Part shown: one piece after another, positions 32,884-41,467 of the stretch
How positions within the stretch are numbered: position 1 is the stretch's first letter
Layout: every line of letters begins with the position of its first letter
NCBI RefSeq assembly: GCF_900604945.1
Contig: NZ_UWPB01000001.1
Location: forward strand, 558,001 to 622,000
DNA length: 64,000 nucleotides
Reading direction: 5' to 3'
DNA from: Ruminococcus sp. Marseille-P6503
GTDB lineage: Bacteria; Bacillota; Clostridia; Oscillospirales; Ruminococcaceae
Translations under genes and position numbers: made by a program
Notes under the pieces: generated by a model
The model's input: the letters and a program-made list of their open reading frames with translations, nothing else
Databases searched by the model: none
What the model was told of the DNA's origin: nothing

Positions 32884-35082
32884 ATGAATAATATGATGAA
32901 ATACAAAAATCTGCTTTTGGATAAGGCGGAAAAATATATCCTTCCGATTTTATTGGGAGCGGCGGTAGCCTATGACGTTATAGAGTGCTATTACTATGAG
33001 CGGGCGTGGTTTTTCACAATACTGTTTGCCGCTGCCGAGGCGGCGCTTTTTATTTTGTTCGACTGGCTGAAAAGCAAGAGGTACATTGGCGCTTTGGCAT
33101 ATACCGCGGTATTCACCGCCGTTATGTTCTTTGCAAGCTTCATGCTGAGAGCGGGAAGCCAATACAGCAATATTTTCTTTGTGGATTGGTTTTATCTTGA
33201 CCGGAATAACACCGGATTTGTTTTGGAATATTTTTATGCGCTGTTTGCCGGAGGCGGTTTTTTCCTGATATCGGTAATTTATTATTTTACTCAGGTCAGG
33301 TACCGAAGTCTTGGGTCTATGCTCTGTGTGCTGTTTCCCTTTGTTATTCACGCAAAGCGGGCAGAGCCTATGACGGATCTTCAGGTCGCGGCGCTTATAA
33401 CCCTGTTTCTGGCGGTTATGGTCCACAATCGTCAGCTTGCGATGAAGGATAAGAATGTAAAGGTGGTAATGAACCTTTCCTATGTTATATCTATCGCGCT
33501 TTTTGTTTCCTTCTGCGGCGCTGTCGCTATGGTAGCGCCCAGACCGGAGATCAAGTCAAGACTGGAGCGGGACGCTACTGCTTTCGACCTTGACGCCGCC
33601 GATACAGACGACGCGCTGGAGGATTATTCGCGTCTGAGCGACGTTTCGTCGCCGAGATACGGCGGCAGCTTTACGGGTCAGATTTTGTTTTATTTTGAAT
33701 CTGAATATAAAGCGCCTGTCTATTATTTAAGACGTCAGGCGTTCGATGAGTTTTCAAACGAAAGATGGCGGATAAACAGAAATTCGGATAAGTATTCCGA
33801 CTACAGCTATTTTACCAGCTCTCCTGTAGGCGGCAAGGAAATCTACGAAACGCTTAAGGCTTTGGCGGAAACGGGGAAATATGAGGAATACGGCTTGACT
33901 GCCGATAAATTTGATTGGCAGGACAGTATTGTAAAATCAAAATTCAGGGTATTCGACGACGATTTCAGCGCGACCTATATTGCAGCTCCTCTGGGCGCGG
34001 TTTCCGACGGCTTCAGGGATACCAACAACACCAATATCTTTATGAATTCGGACGGGGAGATTTACCTGTATAATCAGGACAGAGCTTATGATTATACTAT
34101 GGATTACTATCCGCAGACAGAGGATTTTGCCGCTTATGCCGAGAACAGCGGATTAAGCGGCGAGGATTATTCAAGACTGCTTACCAAAGCCTATGAAAAC
34201 GGCGATTTGCCTGATCTGAGTCTGCTGCGGGATTATGAGAACGCGCTGGAGTACAACACCGGCGGAATTGAATATTCCGAAAGGCTCAAAGCGCTCGCTT
34301 TGGAAATAACCCGGGACTGCCGGACTGATTTTGAAAAGGCTCAGGCGCTGTGCGATTATTTTGAGGATAACGGGTATATATATGATCTTGAGTACACGCC
34401 CGACGATACTTCAATTGATTATTTTGTTTTTGAAAGCAAAACGGGAAGCTGTACGAGCTATGCGACGGCAATGACTCTTATGGCGAGGCTCTGCGGGCTT
34501 CCGTCAAGATATGTGGAGGGCTTCGCGGCTTACGAATATACTGATTCAGGCGCGATTGCTGTCCGCGACGCTCATGCGCACGCTTTCGTTGAGGTATATA
34601 TTCCCGGAGCAGGCTGGATAACCTTTGATCCTACCGTGCCGGGATATATGGTGGATTATTCTAATCAGTCTAATTTCAGCTTTGCGGTATTCGCACAGTA
34701 TTTCAGCAGGATACTAATTTTCCTCGGAGTTGTATTCTTTATTGTTTTTATCGTGCTGCTGGATAGGATAATGGAATTCTTTTTCAGGATAAGGCTCAGG
34801 TTTGCAAAGGGTTCTGAACGTATAATACTGCTTTACCGCCATATCATCAGACTTCTGGAATACTCTTCAAAGGACGATCTTTCAGCTTATACACCCGATA
34901 TGCTCATAAAATATGCCGATGAAAAAAGGCAGGTTTCTCTTGAAGCCGCGGCAAGGCTTTTCGAAAGAACCTGCTTCGGAGGAGAAGACTTGAGCGATTC
35001 TGAATTTGAAACGGTTTATATACAGTACAGATCGGTATACAGATATCTTCGCAAAGCGCCTAAGGAAAAGGCTGAAAAATAA
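32884..35082 (+). CDS. Membrane transglutaminase-like protein (TgpA type)
   Basis: A 732-residue membrane protein: about five or six N-terminal helices (to about 215), an extracytoplasmic region containing a transglutaminase-core domain (about 470-590), one further helix near 610-630, and a cytoplasmic C-terminal DUF4129-like tail. The catalytic triad is visible: Cys in SKTGSCTSYATAMTLMARL, His in DAHAHAFVEVY, and Asp in WITFDPT. Third member of the MoxR-DUF58-TgpA set. Substrate unknown. Start uncertain: TTG 32878 or ATG 32884; AGGAG at 32841-32845 is far, with a small AGACG/CGTCT hairpin (32851-32870) between. Confidence 0.88.
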   Translation: MNNMMKYKNLLLDKAEKYILPILLGAAVAYDVIECYYYERAWFFTILFAAAEAALFILFDWLKSKRYIGALAYTAVFTAVMFFASFMLRAGSQYSNIFFVDWFYLDRNNTGFVLEYFYALFAGGGFFLISVIYYFTQVRYRSLGSMLCVLFPFVIHAKRAEPMTDLQVAALITLFLAVMVHNRQLAMKDKNVKVVMNLSYVISIALFVSFCGAVAMVAPRPEIKSRLERDATAFDLDAADTDDALEDYSRLSDVSSPRYGGSFTGQILFYFESEYKAPVYYLRRQAFDEFSNERWRINRNSDKYSDYSYFTSSPVGGKEIYETLKALAETGKYEEYGLTADKFDWQDSIVKSKFRVFDDDFSATYIAAPLGAVSDGFRDTNNTNIFMNSDGEIYLYNQDRAYDYTMDYYPQTEDFAAYAENSGLSGEDYSRLLTKAYENGDLPDLSLLRDYENALEYNTGGIEYSERLKALALEITRDCRTDFEKAQALCDYFEDNGYIYDLEYTPDDTSIDYFVFESKTGSCTSYATAMTLMARLCGLPSRYVEGFAAYEYTDSGAIAVRDAHAHAFVEVYIPGAGWITFDPTVPGYMVDYSNQSNFSFAVFAQYFSRILIFLGVVFFIVFIVLLDRIMEFFFRIRLRFAKGSERIILLYRHIIRLLEYSSKDDLSAYTPDMLIKYADEKRQVSLEAAARLFERTCFGGEDLSDSEFETVYIQYRSVYRYLRKAPKEKAEK

Positions 35083-35125
35083 GTTTTCGGCTTTTGGGCA
35101 TTAGTTTTGAGGTAAGAAGTAATAC

Positions 35126-35197
35126 TGCCGCATATGAATGCGGCAATAAATTAAACTGCCGAAGCAGCCGGACCAACAGGCTGTTTCGGCAGTTTTT
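35126..35197. terminator. Double hairpin terminator between convergent genes
   Basis: TGCCGCAT/ATGCGGCA (35126-35145) is followed by a long stem (35155-35197), ACTGCCGAAGCAGCC against GGCTGTTTCGGCAGT with one mismatch, then TTTTT. It lies between the convergent transglutaminase and FAD/Rieske genes, so the second stem probably ends rightward transcripts; a run of A on its 5' side also gives a T run leftward. Confidence 0.75.
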
Positions 35198-35237
35198 ATA
35201 TATGCTGAAATCGTGAGGAGCTGTTCAAAACAGCTGT

Positions 35238-36542
35238 TTAGGAATCGCAGTTTTTAAGATCGCCGTTTGCCGGATTTTCAAGAACCTTGCCCTTTTCGGA
35301 GAATCTTGAACCGTGACAGGGACAGTCCCATGAATGTTCGGCGCTGTTCCATTTAAGGGCGCAGCCGAGATGCGGGCACCGCTTTTTTGAAATTGTCAGC
35401 AGATTGGTTACAGCTTCAAATCCGTTTATAAAAAGCTGCGGTTTTATTATACTTCTGGAGGGATCGAAAACTTCCGCGTATTCGTTTTTCTTTTCGGTGA
35501 CCATATCGCTCAGTATCATTGCCGCCGTCATCGCCCCTGTCATGCCCCATTTGTTAAATCCGGAGGCAACGTATAAATTCGGCGTATTCTTAGAATAATT
35601 GCCTATATAAGGTATTCCGTCAAGGCTCATGCAGTCCTGCGCCGCCCAGAAATATTTTTCGGCTGAACCGGGATAATGTATGCCGGCAAAATTCCGCAGT
35701 TCTTCCCAGCTTCCGCCCTTCTTTCCCGTTCGGTGAGAGCCTCCTCCCACAAGCAGAAAGTTTTTGTAGTTTCTGAACGAATATCCTTTTTTATTTTCGT
35801 CAACGTACATTCCTCCGACGTCGGGAGCGTTTTCCAGGGCTATGAAATATGAGCGGTGCTGATATAGCTTCAGAAAATAGCTTCCGTGTTTGTTGATAAA
35901 AGGGAAGTGGGTAGTTACTATCGCCTTGTCAAAATATATCTTTCCTGAATCTGTAACTGCTGAGTTTTCCGTCATTTCCCTGACAAAAGTATTTTCGTAT
36001 ATGTTTAATCCCCGCGAAATTGATTTGATGAATTTCAGAGGATTAAACTGAGCCTGACCGCCGAATTTTACCGCTCCGGAGTAATTCACAGGAATCGGCA
36101 GCCTGCGGCACAGCTCGGCGTCAGAGCCTATGATCTCCAATGCGGAAAGCTCCTTCTCAAGCTTTTTTTCATCGGAAGTGTAAACATAATTATCCTTTGT
36201 CTCAAAATCACATTCTATATTTTCACAAAGCCTTTTGTATTCGTCAAGCGCCGCTTGATTAGCCTTAAAATACATTAACGCTTTTTCCGCGCCGGCGCTT
36301 TTAAGCAGCTTCTGATAAATAAACCCGTGCTGGCTGGTTAATTTGGCGGTAGTATTGCAGGTGGTTCCGCCGCAGATCCTCTCCTTTTCAGCCACAACGC
36401 AGTTCACGCCCTGACTGTGCAGCCGGTAAGCGGTAAGAATACCGGCAATTCCTCCGCCTATGATCAGCACGTCTGTTTTTATATCTTGCTTAAGCTTAGG
36501 AAACTTGTCAGGCTCGGCGCTGGCAGACCATATTGATTTCAT
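35238..36542 (-). CDS. FAD-dependent oxidoreductase with C-terminal Rieske [2Fe-2S] domain
   Basis: A 434-residue predicted cytoplasmic enzyme: N-terminal DAO-type FAD domain with TDVLIIGGGIAGILTAYRL (GxGxxG, about 24-42) and a C-terminal Rieske domain (about 370-434) with the cluster ligands in CPHLGC and CPCHGSRF. Proteins of this layout are widespread in Firmicutes and often annotated as gamma-glutamylputrescine oxidase-like; the substrate is not known. GGAGAG lies 7 nt before ATG 36542, so the longer in-frame extension to 36698 is rejected. A TATAAT at 36649-36654 (read leftward) may be its -10 box. Monocistronic. Confidence 0.88.
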   Translation of the reverse strand: MKSIWSASAEPDKFPKLKQDIKTDVLIIGGGIAGILTAYRLHSQGVNCVVAEKERICGGTTCNTTAKLTSQHGFIYQKLLKSAGAEKALMYFKANQAALDEYKRLCENIECDFETKDNYVYTSDEKKLEKELSALEIIGSDAELCRRLPIPVNYSGAVKFGGQAQFNPLKFIKSISRGLNIYENTFVREMTENSAVTDSGKIYFDKAIVTTHFPFINKHGSYFLKLYQHRSYFIALENAPDVGGMYVDENKKGYSFRNYKNFLLVGGGSHRTGKKGGSWEELRNFAGIHYPGSAEKYFWAAQDCMSLDGIPYIGNYSKNTPNLYVASGFNKWGMTGAMTAAMILSDMVTEKKNEYAEVFDPSRSIIKPQLFINGFEAVTNLLTISKKRCPHLGCALKWNSAEHSWDCPCHGSRFSEKGKVLENPANGDLKNCDS

Positions 36543-36937
36543 TGCTGTACTCTCCGTTTCATTATTGATTATATCTCGGTGATACCGTACGTTTTCCGGC
36601 GCGGCAAATCCGTTGCTGCCGTAACAAAACGGGACAATATCCTTTAATATTATACCCTGATCAAATCCGGTTATCCATCTCGGGCATAAGCACAGCAACG
36701 GCTGTTAATCCGACTGTTTTTAGGTAAAAGCAAAAATAAAGCGTGCCGCAAAAATTCAAGCATACGGATTTTCGGTAAAGCTTCACGCATATATCGCCAG
36801 GATTTTTTGCCGTTCGGCAGTATTCCTGCGTTAAGCTCTGTGACCGAAAACCTGCATATTTGTTTTATGCAAACACGCTATGATAGATTTCAGAATTCAG
36901 CTTTAAAAGCGTCTATATGATTTTTTATGGCATATCA
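36543..36937. other. Intergenic region, little visible
   Basis: 395 bp between the PspC gene's stop and the FAD/Rieske start. Apart from a TATAAT (36649-36654, leftward) there is no convincing gene, RNA or strong terminator; only a short stem TGCC-gttc-GGCA (near 36810-36821). Confidence 0.4.
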
Positions 36938-37117
36938 TTATTTTTCCGGAAGAATTATTGCCGCAACAATATAGGTGATAATTCCTACTCCGCCGCAGCC
37001 AAGAATGACGAAACCTATCCTCACCACATTGGGGTCAATATTGAAGTATTCCCCAATTCCTCCGCAGACGCCGCATATCATTCTGCTGCTTATTGACCGA
37101 TAAAGCTTTTTATTCAT
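36938..37117 (-). CDS. PspC-domain small membrane protein
   Basis: A 59-residue protein that I translated by hand: MNKKLYRSISSRMICGVCGG, then IGEYFNIDPNVVRIGFVIL and a hydrophobic end (GIITYIVAAIILPEK). The phrases CGVCGGIGEYFNIDP and VVRIGF are the PspC signature; such proteins take part in phage-shock or envelope-stress systems. AAGGAGGT lies about 6 nt before the ATG. It ends the leftward PadR-DUF1700-DUF4097-PspC cluster, 16 bp after the DUF4097 gene. Confidence 0.9.
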   Translation of the reverse strand: MNKKLYRSISSRMICGVCGGIGEYFNIDPNVVRIGFVILGCGGVGIITYIVAAIILPEK

Positions 37118-37133
37118 AAAAATACCTCCTTGC

Positions 37134-37970
37134 TTATTTGAAACTGATATTGACCTCGCCCATTCCTCCGTTTATATCTATGGGTATTTTCAGGGAGCTG
37201 CCGTTATTGCCGGCGCTTCCTCGGTCTATTTTTATCTCCCCAATACCCGTGTCAGTTTTTATGTCATAGTCGGAATAATAGCCGTCTATTTTGAAGCTGC
37301 TGTCGCCTATGCCGCAGTCAACGTTGAGCCCTCCGAGTATTTTTCCGCTGAAATTAATTTGACCTGCTCCGCCGTCAATATCAGACTGATTAAGCGAGCA
37401 ATTTTCAAGTATCAGCTCGCCTATACCCATATCTATGTTGAGCTTGCCGCTTATTGTACATTCCGTAAAGCTGTTTTTGCCTATTCCGGAATCTATGTCG
37501 GCATTTATACATTTCAGACCGCTGACGGTATATTCGCCTATTCCGCCCTCCAGCTTCAAAGCGGCGTATTCCTTGTCGGGAACTCTGATCTTTATATAAG
37601 AATCGTTATAGTTTTTTTCAAACCACCCGAAGCCGAACGTCTTATACCATTCATACCATTTGGCTTGATTGTATTCTATGCTGAATTTATTGCCGCTGCA
37701 TTCAAAAGAATATCTGTCCTGCGGAATGTCGTGCGCTTCTACTATTATTTCGCTGCCGTCGTAGCTTTCCAGATAAAAATTAGCCGTTGCCGCTTCAACG
37801 TTCAGACATTCAATATTTTCAGCAGAGAAGCTTTCGTTTATATTTTCTTTGGCAAAATATTTATCGGTATCGGTGAATTTTATCAAAAGAGTTCCCAGAG
37901 CTATTAGAACTATTCCCGCTATCAGCAGAATAACGGGAATACCGAGCCTTCTTTTCCTGCTGTTTTCCAT
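37134..37970 (-). CDS. Membrane-anchored DUF4097-type beta-repeat protein
   Basis: A 278-residue protein with one N-terminal membrane helix (about 10-32, IPVILLIAGIVLIALGTLLI) and an exported domain of repeated short beta-strand units with the recurring pattern GIGE/GIGD/GMGE (for example DSGIGKNSFTEC, DMGIGELILEN, DCGIGDSSFK, DTGIGEIKI). This is the DUF4097 putative-adhesin type beta solenoid. Its start codon abuts the stop of the DUF1700 gene (TAAATG), which implies coupled translation. The pairing with DUF1700 and PadR is common in Firmicutes and points to envelope stress sensing or signalling; the ligand is unknown. Confidence 0.85.
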   Translation of the reverse strand: MENSRKRRLGIPVILLIAGIVLIALGTLLIKFTDTDKYFAKENINESFSAENIECLNVEAATANFYLESYDGSEIIVEAHDIPQDRYSFECSGNKFSIEYNQAKWYEWYKTFGFGWFEKNYNDSYIKIRVPDKEYAALKLEGGIGEYTVSGLKCINADIDSGIGKNSFTECTISGKLNIDMGIGELILENCSLNQSDIDGGAGQINFSGKILGGLNVDCGIGDSSFKIDGYYSDYDIKTDTGIGEIKIDRGSAGNNGSSLKIPIDINGGMGEVNISFK

Positions 37971-38597
37971 TTATACTGCCCCCCTGTCAGCTAAAAATCC
38001 GTGCGCCTTGCCTGTCAGCCAGTTTAATAATGAAACAAGTCCCGACCATACTCGTTTGAAAAGAGGTTTTGCTATTATGGTTCCGAGCGACAGCAGGACA
38101 AGACCTGTTCCCGCCGTTACCATTCCTATAGGCGGAGCGGTAAATATGGTGAATACTCCGACAGCAGTCAAAGCGGCTCCTGCAATGCCAAGCGAAAAGC
38201 CGAGGGCTATAAAGGTGACTGCAACTGAAAAAAGCACCGCGCTTATAACGGCTATGAGCGGAAGCCATATAGGGAACAGAAGAATTATGAGCAATAATTT
38301 ACCGCCGAATGACATACCTTTTTCTTTTTCGGAGGGCGGTTCTGCTTCACTGTGTCTTTTGTCTACTACTTCTTCCATTATAAATTCAGGATTTCCGTCC
38401 GGCGCAATGTTATTATCGGCATATATCTGACGTGCTATGTCGTCAATGCTTCCAAGATTTTTGGCAGTCTGTTCTTCGTTTTCTGTACCGGCGTCCAGAA
38501 AAATTTCATTGTAATAATCAAGAACATTTTCAAGCTCGTCGTCCGGCAGACGGCTGAGGCGCTTTTTAAGCTGTTCAAGAAATTCTTCTCTTTTCAT
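37971..38597 (-). CDS. DUF1700-family membrane protein
   Basis: A 208-residue protein starting MKREEFLEQLKKRLSRLPDD, with the usual DUF1700 cytoplasmic helix bundle (EEQTAKNLGSIDDIARQIYAD) and a hydrophobic half with three or four membrane segments (about 95-185). DUF1700 proteins (also called HAAS-domain proteins) are normally encoded with a PadR regulator, as here. The start has AAGGAATGG upstream. Second gene of the leftward cluster. Confidence 0.88.
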   Translation of the reverse strand: MKREEFLEQLKKRLSRLPDDELENVLDYYNEIFLDAGTENEEQTAKNLGSIDDIARQIYADNNIAPDGNPEFIMEEVVDKRHSEAEPPSEKEKGMSFGGKLLLIILLFPIWLPLIAVISAVLFSVAVTFIALGFSLGIAGAALTAVGVFTIFTAPPIGMVTAGTGLVLLSLGTIIAKPLFKRVWSGLVSLLNWLTGKAHGFLADRGAV

Positions 38598-38689
38598 TTA
38601 TAAACCATTCCTTTCTGAGTTTTGCGGTTTGTATAAGTAAATCGCGTCGCAAGCGCATAAAAGCGGTTTGCAAAGCCCTGATTCAGGTT

Positions 38690-39010
38690 TCAGGCTTTAT
38701 CCGACCCGTTTAATAGAATACTGTCTATTTTCTTTTTATGCTCATGCCAGTCGTTCCGGTACTGAGAAAGCGCTGATACGCCCTTGCTTGTTACATGGTA
38801 GTAGCGTCTGTTCCTGCCCATATATTCTCTGTCATAGGTTTCAAGCAGCTCGCTTTTTTGCAGTCGCCTTAAAACAGGATATAGTGTGGATTCGGATACG
38901 TCTACCGCGTTTCGTATATACTGAGTTATTTCGTAACCGTAGGTATCGCCTCTGTCAACAATTGAAAGTACCATGGCGTCAAGCAGACCGGCGCTTATAG
39001 GAAAACTCAT
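38690..39010 (-). CDS. PadR-family transcriptional regulator
   Basis: A 106-residue winged-helix repressor. Typical PadR features: LLDAMVLSIVDRGDTYGYEI, then STLYPVLRRLQKSELLETYD and GRNRRYYHVTSKGVSAL. It lacks the long C-terminal helical domain, so belongs to the short PadR-s2 type, which senses ligands or works with DUF1700 partners. GAAAGGAGACAGCAT precedes the start. It is the first gene after a perfect promoter overlapped by an inverted repeat, consistent with self-repression. Confidence 0.92.
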   Translation of the reverse strand: MSFPISAGLLDAMVLSIVDRGDTYGYEITQYIRNAVDVSESTLYPVLRRLQKSELLETYDREYMGRNRRYYHVTSKGVSALSQYRNDWHEHKKKIDSILLNGSDKA

Positions 39011-39057
39011 ATGCTGTCTCCTTTCTGAAATTTATACAATATTGCTTTCTTAATTAT

Positions 39058-39093
39058 ATTATATATCATATAATATTATTTGTCAATAATATA
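39058..39093 (-). promoter_or_regulatory. Consensus promoter with overlapping inverted repeat, probable PadR operator
   Basis: Leftward -35 TTGACA (39086-39081), 17-bp spacer, -10 TATAAT (39063-39058). The inverted repeat AATATTATT-tgtc-AATAATATA (39072-39093) covers the -35 box. PadR proteins commonly bind such AT-rich palindromes to control their own operon (inference). Confidence 0.6.
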
Positions 39094-39238
39094 TTATAAA
39101 TTCGTTGATATATACAAATTTACATCAGGATTCTTGGCACATTGGACGTAAACTGCACGGCTTATAAATATGTTAATGTTTCACTAAAATCAACAGCATA
39201 AATCGTGCATTTTTTTGGCTATAAATTTTAATTCTCTA

Positions 39239-39267
39239 TTGCTTTACAAAATAAATTGTGATATAAT
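39239..39267 (+). promoter_or_regulatory. Promoter of the HTH/coiled-coil gene
   Basis: -35 TTGCTT (39239-39244), 17-bp spacer, -10 TATAAT (39262-39267). Confidence 0.5.
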
Positions 39268-39343
39268 ACAAATATACAGTTATTTTAATAAAAGTTTTTG
39301 AATAATATATACTGTAACCCGTTTCACGAAAGGATTGGTCAAT

Positions 39344-40465
39344 ATGGCTTTAGCACTGAAAAAGAAAAAAGAAGAGTCAACAAATGAGAAAATCGTCAGA
39401 ATGTTTCAGGAAGGAAAGTCTGTGGAGGATATCTGCGCTGAAACTGAACTTAGAAATGATATTGTCGTAGGCGTAATAAGAAGAAAGCTGGGTGAGGACA
39501 GTATTCCGGAAACTGTTATCACTGCTAAGCCTAAGCCGGCAGAGCCTGAGAACGCAGCGGAGGAAGCTGAGGAAAGCAGCGAGGAGGAAGGCGCTGATAA
39601 CCTCAGCAAGCTCGAAAGGTATATGCTGGAAAAGAAGAAAAAGCAGCAGGAGGAATTTGCTGCCGCGGCCGCAGGATCGTCAGAAAGAACAGTAAGCCTG
39701 GTAGACGATTATGTTAATCAGGTCGGCGGAAATGCCGCCGGTCATTCTTCGGATATGGAAAGTATCCTAGCGGCTGAAAATATGATGGATGAGATTCAGC
39801 CCCCTCATTTAGACGGCGATATTCAGCCGGCTGAAATGGACTTGGATGCGGCTGAGGAAACAGGTGAAAACAATAACGGTTTGGAAAATGTATCTGATGA
39901 AAGCTCCGATTCGCCGGAAGCCGAAGCCGCTTCAGATAAAGCAAGCAAGGCTCTCAGCAAAATGAAAGCGTTTGCTATGAGTCAGATCGAAGCGAACAAT
40001 GCCAGAATCGCTGAGCTTGAGGATAAGGCTGCTCAGCTGGACGGCGGATACGCTCCGCAGCTTGAAGCCGCCGGAGCAGAGCTTACTGTTTGTCAGGAAA
40101 ATTTTGAAAAGGCTCAGGCTAAGCTTGACGAGGCGTGCGCCGAGCTGGAAAAGGCGAGGGAAGCTCACCGCGAGGCTATTGCAAAGGCTGACGAGGAATA
40201 CCGCAGAAGGCTTGAGGAAATCGACGCCGAATATAAGAACGCTACCGCTGAGGCTAACAGAAGGTTCCAGGAATACGAAGAGGAAAATAAAAACGTTCTT
40301 GACGCTCTTGACAGTGAAAAGTCGGCGGTTCAGGCTGAGCTGCTTGAAAAGCAGAACGCCGTTACAGAGCTTAAATCAAAAATGGAGGCTGAAAACGAAG
40401 CTATCGTCAGCCAGATAAAAAGTCTTAAAGAGGAAAACGACGGTTATCAGGATTTCCTGGTATAG
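39344..40465 (+). CDS. Protein with possible N-terminal HTH, acidic linker and C-terminal coiled coil
   Basis: A 373-residue soluble protein I cannot assign. Residues about 14-50 (NEKIVRMFQEGKSVEDICAE then TELRNDIVVGVIRRKLGE) resemble a helix-turn-helix of the resolvase/sigma-70 region 4 kind. An acidic low-complexity linker follows (about 60-210, rich in Glu, Ala, Ser, Asp). The last 160 residues are a long Glu/Lys/Ala heptad coiled coil (EKAQAKLDEACAELEKAREA). There is no signal peptide or membrane segment. AAAGGA lies 9 nt before ATG 39344, and the gene has its own promoter and terminator. The layout would fit a DNA-associated scaffold or a cell-shape or division factor; this is speculation. 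Confidence 0.7.
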   Translation: MALALKKKKEESTNEKIVRMFQEGKSVEDICAETELRNDIVVGVIRRKLGEDSIPETVITAKPKPAEPENAAEEAEESSEEEGADNLSKLERYMLEKKKKQQEEFAAAAAGSSERTVSLVDDYVNQVGGNAAGHSSDMESILAAENMMDEIQPPHLDGDIQPAEMDLDAAEETGENNNGLENVSDESSDSPEAEAASDKASKALSKMKAFAMSQIEANNARIAELEDKAAQLDGGYAPQLEAAGAELTVCQENFEKAQAKLDEACAELEKAREAHREAIAKADEEYRRRLEEIDAEYKNATAEANRRFQEYEEENKNVLDALDSEKSAVQAELLEKQNAVTELKSKMEAENEAIVSQIKSLKEENDGYQDFLV

Positions 40466-40558
40466 TACATATGTCAGTACCTCTGATTTTAGTACAGCGT
40501 GTCCGGCAATTATAAAATGACCTGATACCGTATTGTATCTTTATTGATTAAAATAACT

Positions 40559-40601
40559 AACGCCTGCCGCCTGTAGAAAACTACTGCCGACAGGCGTTTT
40601 T
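40559..40601 (+). terminator. Terminator after the coiled-coil gene
   Basis: AACGCCTG (40559-40566) pairs with CAGGCGTT (40591-40598), with an inner GTAG-aaaa-CTAC stem, followed by TTTTT. Confidence 0.7.
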
Positions 40602-40683
40602 AATAATAAGGCAGAGAGCAAACTTTCAATATAAAATATATTAATTCATTTTCTAAGCTTAGAATTGTCTGACGCATAAATAA

Positions 40684-40739
40684 TTGATTTATATGCTTAA
40701 GTGTGATATAATCATAAAAAGCAATCATATTTAATTGCT
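40684..40739 (+). promoter_or_regulatory. Promoter and inverted repeat before the BceR-like regulator
   Basis: -35 TTGATT (40684-40689), 17-bp spacer, -10 TATAAT (40707-40712). An inverted repeat AGCAAT/ATTGCT (40720-40739) follows at the expected transcription start. Confidence 0.55.
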
Positions 40740-40785
40740 ATATGCTGTATAATTCTTTTGCTTGAAAAGAGGTTATAAAGATCAA

Positions 40786-41460
40786 ATGTACAAAATTCTG
40801 ATTATAGAGGACGACAGCGCTTTGGCGGCGGCTATGAAAAAGCACATTGAATCATGGAATTATGACGTATGCCGCGTACGTAATTTTGAAAATATAATTC
40901 CCGAATTTACCGCTTACGACCCTCACCTTGTTCTGCTGGATATTATGCTGCCGTTTTTCAACGGCTACCATTGGTGCGCTGAGCTGCGTAAAATTTCCAG
41001 AGTTCCTATCGTGTTTATCTCGTCTGTTTCAGACAATATGAATATCGTTATGGCAATGAATATGGGAGGCGACGATTTTATTGCAAAGCCGGTCGAGCCG
41101 AACGTAATGATCGCAAAGATACAGGCTATTCTGCGCCGTACCTACGATATGGCGGGAAAAATTCCCGTGTTGGAACACAAGGGCGCGGTGCTGAATTTAA
41201 ACGATACGACTTTGCTTTATCAGGATCAAAGGATCGAGCTTACAAAAAACGAGTTTCGTATTTTGCAGACGCTGCTTGAAAACAAAGGGAAAGTAGTCAG
41301 CAGAGATACGCTGATGACAAAGCTGTGGCAGATGGATTGCTATGTTGAGGAAAACACTTTGACAGTTAATGTAGCGCGTCTGAGAAAAAAGCTTGAAGGC
41401 GCGGGTCTGTGCGATTTTATTAAAACAAGGGTCGGAAGCGGATATATCGTTGAACTGTGA
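40786..41460 (+). CDS. OmpR-family response regulator (BceR-like)
   Basis: A 224-residue regulator: receiver domain with IIEDD at the N-terminus, phospho-acceptor Asp in VLLDIMLPFFNGY (around residue 52) and the Lys in FIAKPVEP, then a winged-helix DNA-binding domain ending TVNVARLRKKLEGAGL and RVGSGYIVEL. It precedes a BceS-type kinase and a BceAB-type transporter, so it likely activates the transporter genes when antimicrobial peptides are present. ATG 40786 fits the family start; AGAGG is 15 nt upstream, longer than usual, and an in-frame TTG at 40762 is an alternative. Confidence 0.9.
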   Translation: MYKILIIEDDSALAAAMKKHIESWNYDVCRVRNFENIIPEFTAYDPHLVLLDIMLPFFNGYHWCAELRKISRVPIVFISSVSDNMNIVMAMNMGGDDFIAKPVEPNVMIAKIQAILRRTYDMAGKIPVLEHKGAVLNLNDTTLLYQDQRIELTKNEFRILQTLLENKGKVVSRDTLMTKLWQMDCYVEENTLTVNVARLRKKLEGAGLCDFIKTRVGSGYIVEL

Positions 41461-41467
41461 GGCTGCT

